The notes below the pieces were generated by a model. It was not told where the DNA came from. It ran no database searches and saw nothing but the letters and a program-made list of their open reading frames with translations. From NCBI GenBank assembly GCA_945867725.1, contig CAMBJI010000130.1, forward strand, positions 1 to 6,149: 6,149 bases of DNA, written 5' to 3'. A program made the position numbers and the translations under genes. Origin of the DNA: Bordetella parapertussis. GTDB lineage: Bacteria > Pseudomonadota > Gammaproteobacteria > Burkholderiales > Burkholderiaceae_D. Positions 1-4,926 of the stretch are shown piece by piece (the stretch's first letter is position 1; every line of letters starts with the position of its first letter).

Positions 1-72
1 CGTAATTTCTTTTTCGGTAAAAAAGAAGATAGCGTTGTGACAGAAAAAACTGACACAGGGGTTCAGTCATGA
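1..72 (+). CDS. 3' end of an upstream gene, probably an ABC permease (partial)
   Basis: The frame starting at base 1 stays open for 23 codons and ends at a TGA at 70-72. The visible tail begins RNFFFGKKED and is then polar and charged. The stop overlaps the start codon of the next gene (ATGA, 69-72), the arrangement of translationally coupled operon genes. In Liv- and Urt-type operons the gene just before the LivG/UrtD ATPase is normally the second membrane permease (LivM/UrtC), and a short charged cytoplasmic tail fits that. The identification is inferred from position only, because no membrane segment or permease motif lies inside the window. Confidence 0.55.
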   Translation, partial: RNFFFGKKEDSVVTEKTDTGVQS

Positions 73-803
73 GCCTGCTGCAAGTCCGTGGTGTATCGAA
101 AATCTATGGAACGCTGACCGCGTTGTCATCGGCTGACATGGTCGTCGATGATCATGAATTCCATGGGCTGATTGGCCCGAATGGTTCCGGTAAAAGTACT
201 TTGCTCAAGTGTCTCGCAGGTGCCGAGATTCTGACTTCTGGCACGATTCATCTGGCGGGTAAAGACATCACCACACTCACACCGCAAGAACGCTCGCGTG
301 CCGGTTTGAGTCTCAAGTTTCAAATCACGGCGATACTTCCCGAGATTGCGGTCTACGACAATATGCTCATCGCATTGCAGGCTCATCAGTCCATCTGGGG
401 CCTGCTGCGCTCGAGTTCTCGCGATAGTTTGCATGCCGAAGTTATTCATTATCTGGATCGTTTCCGTCTTAGAGAGCGTCAATACGATCTGGCGGGCGAA
501 CTCTCGCATGGTCAGCAGCAGTGGCTGGAAATTGCGATGGCCTTAGCGCTCAAGCCCAGACTGTTGCTGCTCGATGAGCCCACTGCCGGCATGAGTCCGC
601 AAGAGCGTCGTGCAACGGGTGAACTATTGCAGCCAATTAAAGCGCAATGCTCACTGCTGATCGTCGAACATGATCTCGATTTCATCAAGGATATTTGTGA
701 TTCTCTGACGGTGCTGGATCAGGGACAGATCATTGCCTCTGGCCGAACCAGTGATGTGCAAAACGATGCCCGTGTCAAAGAGGTTTATCTCGCCCATGTC
801 TAA
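69..803 (+). CDS. ABC transporter ATP-binding protein, LivG/UrtD type
   Basis: A cytoplasmic ATPase subunit of a branched-chain amino acid/urea/amide-type ABC importer, 244 residues, a normal family length. Visible motifs: Walker A GPNGSGKST at residues 36-44, Q-loop Gln85 (KFQ), signature LSHGQ at 145-149, Walker B LLLLDE at 165-170 with catalytic Glu170, and the switch His201 in VEHD. The signature context (LSHGQQQWLEIAM) is closer to UrtD of urea transporters than to LivG, which normally carries LSYGQQRRLEIAR. The ATG at 69 is supported by a purine-rich AGGGG at about 56-60 and by the ATGA overlap with the preceding gene. It ends in an 8-base overlap with the next ATPase, so the two are very likely co-translated as a pair. 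All catalytic residues are intact. The substrate cannot be read from an ATPase; the downstream amidase points to amides. I give no symbol because urtD, livG and amide-porter genes cannot be separated here. Confidence 0.93.
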   Translation: MSLLQVRGVSKIYGTLTALSSADMVVDDHEFHGLIGPNGSGKSTLLKCLAGAEILTSGTIHLAGKDITTLTPQERSRAGLSLKFQITAILPEIAVYDNMLIALQAHQSIWGLLRSSSRDSLHAEVIHYLDRFRLRERQYDLAGELSHGQQQWLEIAMALALKPRLLLLDEPTAGMSPQERRATGELLQPIKAQCSLLIVEHDLDFIKDICDSLTVLDQGQIIASGRTSDVQNDARVKEVYLAHV

Positions 804-1500
804 TTCGTCGCTTCTGGTCGCTAACAAGCTCTGTACCTACTACGGTCACAGTCAGGCGCTGTTCGATGTTTCATTGTCGATACCCGCCGTCGGTGGTGTG
901 GCCATTCTTGGGCGAAATGGTGCGGGTAAGACGACACTACTAAAAACGATTGCGGGTGAATTGCTCGCGCAGCGAGGCAGTCTTTCGTTTAATGGTGAGA
1001 GTATCGAAAGCGCTGCGATAGAGCAGCGTGCTTCTCGGGGTTTGGGCTATGTGCCCCAAGACCACGGCATATTTGCGCGTCTGACGGTCAGAGAAAATCT
1101 TCAGGTGGGTGCCTTGCGCGAATCTAACAGCGACCAGGCGATTGAAGAGATGGTCGCGCTCTTTCCAAGACTGGGGCAGCGTATGTCACAGGCAGCGGGC
1201 ACATTGTCGGGTGGTGAGCGAAAGATGCTGGCTATCAGTCGCGCATTGCTGGGCCGTCCTAGCCTGCTGTTGCTCGATGAACCCACCGAAGGTGTCTGGC
1301 ATGGCGTGATCGAGGAAATCACCGAGAGGCTTCGAGAGCTTGCACAAAGTATCGCGGTGCTGATCGTTGAGCAGCATGTGAAGATGGCCTTGAGTATTTC
1401 ACAGCACTGCTATGTGATGGATCGTGGCCACATCGCGCTTTCAGGGGAATCTGCTGCGATACGCGATGACCCTGAACTTGAACGTCTGCTTTCACCTTGA
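796..1500 (+). CDS. ABC transporter ATP-binding protein, LivF/UrtE type
   Basis: The partner ATPase of the preceding subunit, 234 residues from the ATG at 796. This start overlaps the previous stop by 8 bases and has AAAGAGG at 777-783 upstream. Longer in-frame starts back to 733 would run deep into the previous gene and are less likely. Motifs: Walker A GRNGAGKTT at 39-47, Q-loop Gln88 in GYVPQ, signature LSGGE at 137-141, Walker B LLLLDE at 157-162. The usual switch His is replaced by Gln193 (VEQH), a known trait of LivF/UrtE proteins (E. coli LivF has VEQN). EPTEG after Walker B and the YYGHSQALFDVSL start resemble UrtE. The segment after Walker B reads EGVWHG where relatives typically have EGIQPS, a local change in the D-loop. 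With the LivG/UrtD-like protein it should form the nucleotide-binding dimer of the importer. Confidence 0.92.
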   Translation: MSNSSLLVANKLCTYYGHSQALFDVSLSIPAVGGVAILGRNGAGKTTLLKTIAGELLAQRGSLSFNGESIESAAIEQRASRGLGYVPQDHGIFARLTVRENLQVGALRESNSDQAIEEMVALFPRLGQRMSQAAGTLSGGERKMLAISRALLGRPSLLLLDEPTEGVWHGVIEEITERLRELAQSIAVLIVEQHVKMALSISQHCYVMDRGHIALSGESAAIRDDPELERLLSP

Positions 1501-1568
1501 AGCACTATTGGCGAGCGTTGAATATAACAACCCTTTAACTGGCAGCACTTTTTTAAACTACAAAAATC

Positions 1569-1579
1569 AGGAGGATCCG
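1569..1579 (+). promoter_or_regulatory. Strong Shine-Dalgarno fixing the amidase start
   Basis: AGGAGG at 1569-1574 is followed by a 5-base spacer and ATG at 1580. The reading frame is open upstream to 1424, but the extra 52 codons overlap the 3' end of the ATPase gene and show no resemblance to amidases. The near-consensus ribosome binding site therefore decides the start at 1580. The 79-base gap from the ATPase stop shows no clear promoter or terminator, so read-through from the transporter genes is likely. Confidence 0.85.
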
Positions 1580-3097
1580 ATGGCAGTCCAACAACCCACC
1601 GCAGAACAAGTCCGTGCCGCAGCTGAGGAGGTCGGCCTGGCTTTGACCGACGACGATATCAAGTCATATCAGGGTCTGATGGCGGGTAGCATTGCCGCCT
1701 ACAACATGGTTGATCACATGGCCGATGAATTGCCGCCTGTGAAATATCCACGCACGCCGGGTCATTTTCCTGCGCCTGAAGATAACAAGCAGAATGCCTG
1801 GTATGTAAAAACTTCGATCAAGGGCGCAAGCACAGGACGTCTGCAAGGAAAGCGGGTTGCCATCAAAGATAACGTGATGGTCGCCGGCGTGCCGATGATG
1901 AATGGCTGCTCGATCCTTGAAGGTTATGTGCCGGATATCGATGCCACAGTAGTCAGCCGGTTGCTTGATGCCGGTGCCGAAATCATTGGCAAGACGCATT
2001 GCGAGTCGTATTGCATTTCGGCGGGTAGTCATACCGGTGCAAAAGGACCGGTCCACAATCCGCTGAAGATGGGCTACTCCGCAGGAGGCTCGTCATCAGG
2101 TACAGCAGTGGCTGTCGCACTCGGCGAGGCTGATCTGGGTATTGGCGGTGATCAGGGCGGCTCAATCCGTATGCCAGCTTCCTGGTCCGGTATCGTCGGC
2201 ATGAAAGCCACCCATGGACTAGTGCCTTACACCGGCGTTATGCCGATTGAGATTTATGTTGATCACACCGGTCCGATGACTCGAACCGTTGCTGACAATG
2301 CGCTCATGCTCGAGGTGATTGCGGGACATGATGGCTATGATCCGCGTCAGTATGGCCCCGCCCCAGATTTGAATTACACGAAAAAGCTTGATGCGGGCGT
2401 CAAGGGCATGCGTATCGGTATTCTCAAGGAAGGATTTGGTCGTCCAGAATCCGAGGCAGCCTCGGATGCCAAAGTCAGGAAAGCCGCCGAGCTGCTCGCC
2501 AAGCTGGGTGCGACTGTAGAAGAGATTTCCATCCCCGAGCACCTGATCGGACCGGTGCTTTGGACGCCGATTGGTGTGGAGGGTATTGCGCAGACGATGA
2601 TGTTTGGTGATGGCTATGGCCTGTCACGTCCGGATCTGTATGTCACCAGTCTGATCGACAAGCTGCATGGATGGAATCTGCGTGCCAATGAACTGTCAGA
2701 GACAACAAAGGTGATGACGGTACTCGGTACCTATATCAAAAAGCATCACGGCAGTCATTACTACGGCAAAGCGATGAACATCACGCGTCGCCTGACAGCG
2801 GCTTATGATGCAGCGCTTGCGAAATATGATTTGCTGCTGTTGCCGACCATGCCCATGAAAGCGACCAAGCTGCCACCGGCTGATGCGAGCCGAGAAGAAT
2901 ACTTCGCGCGTGCGCTCGAGCAGATTGGCAACACCTGTCCCTTTGATGTTTCGCATCACCCCGCGCTCACCGTGCCTTGTGGTCTCGTCGATGGTTTGCC
3001 GATCGGCTTGATGCTGGTTGGTAAGCACTTTGATGAAGCGACTATCTATCAGGCCGGTAACGCTTTTGAGAAGGCGGGGGACTGGAAAACGATGTAA
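1580..3097 (+). CDS. Amidase (amidase-signature family, nitrile/amide-converting type)
   Basis: A 505-residue cytoplasmic hydrolase that should convert R-CO-NH2 and water to the carboxylate and ammonia (EC 3.5.1.4 type). The Ser-cisSer-Lys triad is visible: Lys96 in VAIKDN, cis-Ser171 in GGSSSG, and nucleophile Ser195 in GGDQGGSIRMPAS. From memory, these numbers coincide with those of the Rhodococcus N-771 amidase. Long blocks also match Rhodococcus nitrile-pathway amidases, including AGVPMMNG (102-109), THGLVPYTG (211-219), DHTGPMTRTV (228-237), and near the C-terminus PFDVSHHPALTVP and VGKHFD. An N-terminal helical region of about 85 residues before the core is also typical of that subgroup. 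No signal peptide is seen. No nitrile hydratase gene is present in the window. The gene follows two UrtDE/LivGF-like ATPases on the same strand and is closed by an intrinsic terminator, suggesting that it acts on amides brought in by that transporter. GatA of the tRNA amidotransferase is less likely because the Rhodococcus-type N-terminus and C-terminus are both present. The exact substrate is unknown. Confidence 0.93.
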   Translation: MAVQQPTAEQVRAAAEEVGLALTDDDIKSYQGLMAGSIAAYNMVDHMADELPPVKYPRTPGHFPAPEDNKQNAWYVKTSIKGASTGRLQGKRVAIKDNVMVAGVPMMNGCSILEGYVPDIDATVVSRLLDAGAEIIGKTHCESYCISAGSHTGAKGPVHNPLKMGYSAGGSSSGTAVAVALGEADLGIGGDQGGSIRMPASWSGIVGMKATHGLVPYTGVMPIEIYVDHTGPMTRTVADNALMLEVIAGHDGYDPRQYGPAPDLNYTKKLDAGVKGMRIGILKEGFGRPESEAASDAKVRKAAELLAKLGATVEEISIPEHLIGPVLWTPIGVEGIAQTMMFGDGYGLSRPDLYVTSLIDKLHGWNLRANELSETTKVMTVLGTYIKKHHGSHYYGKAMNITRRLTAAYDAALAKYDLLLLPTMPMKATKLPPADASREEYFARALEQIGNTCPFDVSHHPALTVPCGLVDGLPIGLMLVGKHFDEATIYQAGNAFEKAGDWKTM

Positions 3098-3125
3098 GTT
3101 GGATTTACTTGCGCTGCGGGCCATT

Positions 3126-3160
3126 GCGCTCATCTCCACAGGGAGGTGGGCGCTTTTTTT
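3126..3160 (+). terminator. Intrinsic terminator after the amidase gene
   Basis: A 12-bp stem GCGCTCATCTCC (3126-3137) / GGAGGTGGGCGC (3142-3153), fully paired when two G-U pairs are allowed, encloses the tetraloop ACAG and is followed directly by seven T (3154-3160). It lies 28 bases past the amidase stop. There is no T-run on the other strand side, so it serves the + strand operon and not the convergent ccdAB genes. Confidence 0.93.
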
Positions 3161-3182
3161 GAGATGTCGTTTTGCTGAATAT

Positions 3183-3500
3183 TCAATAACCGTGAAACAG
3201 GAAATCCAGTGCCGCCGTTATCTGGGCCTGCTGACTTGCCAGTGAGCAAACGGGCTTTTTTAACGTGCGCACCTGTACGGCACCCATTTTAGGTGTCTCC
3301 ATCAGGTAGTCGTGACCTTTGATGGTGAATACGGGTGTCAGATGTGTCGACAATTTGACCTTGGGAAAATGCTTGAGGATTCTTAAAGGAATCACCATTC
3401 GGCTATCGAGGTCGTCGAGAAGATTGCTTTGCACATCAAGCAGGTAGGGCGTCGTGTCGGACTTGCTACCGAGGTTGGCATAGACATCGAAACGCGCCAT
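3183..3500 (-). CDS. ccdB: CcdB-like toxin (DNA gyrase poison family)
   Basis: Toxin of a type II toxin-antitoxin pair; CcdB family members trap DNA gyrase through GyrA. The protein is 105 residues from the ATG at 3500, close to F-plasmid CcdB (101) and, as I recall it, equal to Vibrio fischeri CcdB (105). Family hallmarks are MARFDVYAN at the start, the strand YLLDVQSNLLD (19-29), RMVIPL (34-39), LTPVFTI (54-60), and the C-terminal helix ITAALDFLFHGY. In F CcdB the last three residues, Trp-Gly-Ile, are needed for gyrase poisoning; here they are His-Gly-Tyr, so only the Gly is kept. V. fischeri CcdB also lacks that Trp, so activity is not excluded. The start is set by a TGATG overlap with the ccdA stop; an in-frame ATG 5 codons upstream lies inside ccdA and lacks family support. 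It is transcribed convergently with the amidase gene. Confidence 0.9.
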   Translation of the reverse strand: MARFDVYANLGSKSDTTPYLLDVQSNLLDDLDSRMVIPLRILKHFPKVKLSTHLTPVFTIKGHDYLMETPKMGAVQVRTLKKPVCSLASQQAQITAALDFLFHGY

Positions 3501-3763
3501 CAAAAGCTTTTCCACTCTTCCAGCGGCAAGCCTTCAGCGTCAACCGTGGCATTGTAGGCGGCGATAAAATCTGCGTGTTCCTCCCGCCATTTGCGTTCTT
3601 GTTCAAGCCGCACTACCTCGCGGAGGTACTTGTCACATACTTGAGATATGTTGATTTCCAACTGCCTCGCCGCCTCCAGCACGTCGGTACTCAGGCTGAG
3701 GTTGATCGCGCGCTTGCCCGGTTGGTCGGGGTGGGGCCGTCGGTTGGTGCGTGAAGTGGACAT
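3500..3763 (-). CDS. ccdA: CcdA-like antitoxin
   Basis: An antitoxin of 87 residues that should bind and neutralise CcdB and repress the operon. The N-terminal part RAINLSLSTDVLEAARQL (18-35), followed by NISQVCDKYL, fits the ribbon-helix-helix DNA-binding fold. The charged C-terminal part, with ADFIAAYNATVDAEGLPLEEW (64-84), is the typical toxin-binding tail of CcdA, in which the motif IxAYNxxVxxxG recurs. The ATG at 3763 places the RHH domain near the N-terminus as usual; the longer frame to a GTG at 3850 would run through the operator and is rejected. No clear Shine-Dalgarno precedes 3763 (the bases are AAAAATCCA), so translation may be weak or start close to the mRNA 5' end. Its stop shares one base with the ccdB start (TGATG), which couples toxin synthesis to antitoxin translation. 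Confidence 0.9.
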   Translation of the reverse strand: MSTSRTNRRPHPDQPGKRAINLSLSTDVLEAARQLEINISQVCDKYLREVVRLEQERKWREEHADFIAAYNATVDAEGLPLEEWKSF

Positions 3764-3771
3764 TGGATTTT

Positions 3772-3795
3772 TATGCGCACGTAATAGTGCGCATA
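3772..3795. promoter_or_regulatory. Inverted repeat, probable CcdA/CcdAB operator
   Basis: A perfect 9-bp inverted repeat, TATGCGCAC (3772-3780) and GTGCGCATA (3787-3795), with a 6-base spacer. It begins 8 bases upstream of the ccdA start codon and overlaps the end of the proposed -10 box. Operons of this class are autorepressed by the antitoxin or toxin-antitoxin complex binding palindromes at the promoter, and an RHH dimer contacts such two-fold sites. Seen: the repeat and its position. Inferred: the operator role. Confidence 0.75.
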
Positions 3796-3824
3796 GTTTA
3801 CCTTGTATTTTCTGGGTAAGTCTA
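3795..3824 (-). promoter_or_regulatory. Possible ccdAB promoter
   Basis: On the - strand, a -35-like TAGACT (3824-3819) and a -10-like TAAACT (3800-3795) are separated by 18 bases, each matching 4 of 6 consensus positions. Transcription would start at about 3788, inside the inverted repeat, so a repressor there would block initiation. The boxes are weak and the assignment rests partly on position. Confidence 0.4.
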
Positions 3825-3849
3825 GGGCAGGATGCGGCACTGGTAGACA

Positions 3850-3957
3850 CAATGTCCAGCTCAGCATCGAAGATGGCCAGCGCTGACCATCGCCCGCTTC
3901 AATCTGCCGCAATGCCGTGATGCCTGCAAGCTGGAAGATGATTAGCTCTCTTTTCAT
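3850..3957 (-). pseudogene. Possible broken 5' end of an unidentified gene
   Basis: On the - strand an ATG at 3957 has a good Shine-Dalgarno, AGGAGA (3971-3966), at 8 bases spacing. The product starts MKRELIIFQLAGITALRQIE and continues to about residue 27. Beyond that the same frame reads into bases overlapping the ccd promoter and ccdA, with no sensible protein character (rich in Pro, Cys, Trp). Another frame then reads AIFDAELDIVSTS, so a one-base slip may have broken a longer gene, but I do not recognise the family. It overlaps head to head with the PRPP synthetase remnant. It may also be a chance ORF with a chance ribosome site. Confidence 0.25.
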
Positions 3958-3987
3958 CGGACTTTTCTCCTGGTACTTGAACCGCCG

Positions 3988-4443
3988 TTGCTGTTTGTAC
4001 TGCATGGCAGTGAGTCGCTAGGCGTAAAGATCGCGCACCATTTTGGTATATCGCTGGCTGCACATGAAGAGCGCGCTTTCGAAGATGCTGAGCACAAGGC
4101 GCGGCCCCTGCAGAATGTACGGGGGCGTTCTTGCTTCGTGCTGCAATCGCTGCATGGCGAGGGATCGCAAAGTGCCAATGACAAACTCAATCGCCTGTTG
4201 TTTTTCATTGCGACACTCAACGAGGCGTCAGCGTCTCGTGTAAGCGCGGTCGTGCCTTATCTGGCGTATGCACTCAAGGACCACAAGAACAAGCCGCTTG
4301 ATCCGGTCACGATGCGCTGTGTCGCGCAGCTGTTCGAGGCAATGGGTACTGATTCCTTGCTAGCCTTGGAAGTGCACAACCCGGCGGCATTTCAGAATGC
4401 CTTTCGTTGTCCTACTGAGCCGCTAGATAGTGCAAGGCTGTTT
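3988..4443 (+). pseudogene. Ribose-phosphate pyrophosphokinase (PRPP synthetase)-like gene, N-terminal remnant
   Basis: About 152 codons resemble the N-terminal half of PRPP synthetase-like proteins, which make PRPP from ribose 5-phosphate and ATP. Recognisable parts, counted from the TTG at 3988, are LLFVLHGSESLGVKIA; FEDAEHK (31-37), where the family has F-x-D-G-E; NVRGRSCFVLQSLHG (43-57); NDKLNRLLFFIATL (64-77); VVPYLAYALKDHK (88-100), where the family has PYxxYARxD; and EVHNPAAFQNAF (128-139), where the family has a VDxH metal-site motif. Key positions are altered: Gly to Ala in FxDGE, the ATP-site Arg to Leu at 96, and Asp to Glu at 128. No ATG with a ribosome site precedes it. After RLF (149-152) the similarity stops. 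The frame stays open to a stop at 4708-4710 but is Ser/Arg/Cys-rich, and the C-terminal PRPP-binding loop (DDxxxTGxT) is not found in any + frame. It is therefore a non-functional fragment. Confidence 0.72.
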
Positions 4444-4926
4444 GTTAGCACCAGCGGATTGCGGAAGTGGCCAAGAAATTTCAGCCACACGGGCAGCGTG
4501 CGCGTCTCGACGAAACGGTTAGGACCCCATTGCTCGAGCAGTGTTGCCGCTTGCGCGCTGCTCAGGCCCTGCCGCAGATTCGGTGGTGTGGGCGGCGTTT
4601 GTCACCGCAGGTCGGCTGCAGGGGCGAGCTGGTCCGATTGCGCTCAGAGCTGCGGATCATGGTTCCATCCCTGTTATCGTAGGGTGTATGTGGGTGCGGC
4701 CTTAGACTAAAACCACGTAGAATTGTTCTTTGGCAAGTGATGGGCGGTCAGGTTGTCGGCGGGGCAGGCTCATGGCCGATACTCCGGGTTTTGCGGGGCA
4801 GCGGTTTGTCAATTCGCAATGAGTCGAACCCGGGACGCTGCTTCGCAAAGTTAGCCCAGTCAACCCATGGCATGCCGCATGACCCAACGATCCACAGCGA
4901 TTCGAACGATGTCAGGATATTTAACG
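4444..4926. other. Gene-poor stretch, probably decayed coding sequence
   Basis: No intact gene is supported in these 483 bases. Open frames exist on the + strand up to 4710, including one reading RIAEVAKKFQPHGQRARLDE from 4455 and another reading GPIALRAADHGSIPVIVG near 4630-4683. They lie in different frames, lack starts with ribosome sites, and match no family I can name. They look like pieces of one or more frameshifted genes downstream of the PRPP synthetase remnant. From about 4710 to 4910 I see no coding pattern, tRNA, terminator or clear promoter. A promoter for the TRAP binding-protein gene should lie here but cannot be picked out. Confidence 0.5.
4914..4926 (+). promoter_or_regulatory. 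Shine-Dalgarno fixing the TRAP binding-protein start
   Basis: AGGA at 4914-4917 lies 9 bases before the ATG at 4927. The in-frame ATGs at 4867, 4879 and 4909 would add a polar stretch ahead of the signal peptide, and the ATG at 4960 has no ribosome site, so 4927 is preferred. Confidence 0.65.

Noticed and set aside
1424..1579. An N-terminal extension of the amidase back to 1424.
   Set aside because: It overlaps the ATPase gene, has no family similarity, and a near-perfect Shine-Dalgarno marks ATG 1580.
3018..3245. A 75-codon + strand frame across the amidase end and the terminator.
   Set aside because: It overlaps the amidase, reads through the terminator hairpin, has no ribosome site and has an unnatural composition.
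3764..3850. A longer ccdA from the GTG at 3850.
   Set aside because: The extension reads through the palindrome and proposed promoter, and CcdA proteins begin shortly before the RHH strand, as the ATG at 3763 gives.
4630..4683. A PEP-utilising enzyme mobile domain, suggested by a patch ending IALRAADHGSIPVIVG.
   Set aside because: The catalytic His motif (T-S-H-A-A) is absent and the spacing is wrong; the likeness is too weak to name.
4444..4710. The 3988 frame read as one complete 240-residue protein.
   Set aside because: Similarity to PRPP synthetases ends near 4443; the remaining residues are rich in Ser, Arg and Cys and lack any recognisable PRPP loop.
4819..4850. A tRNA-like stretch: on the - strand, CCGGGTTCGACTC resembles a T-arm.
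   Set aside because: The T-stem does not pair (CCGGG against CATTG), and no acceptor, D-arm or anticodon arm could be found around it.
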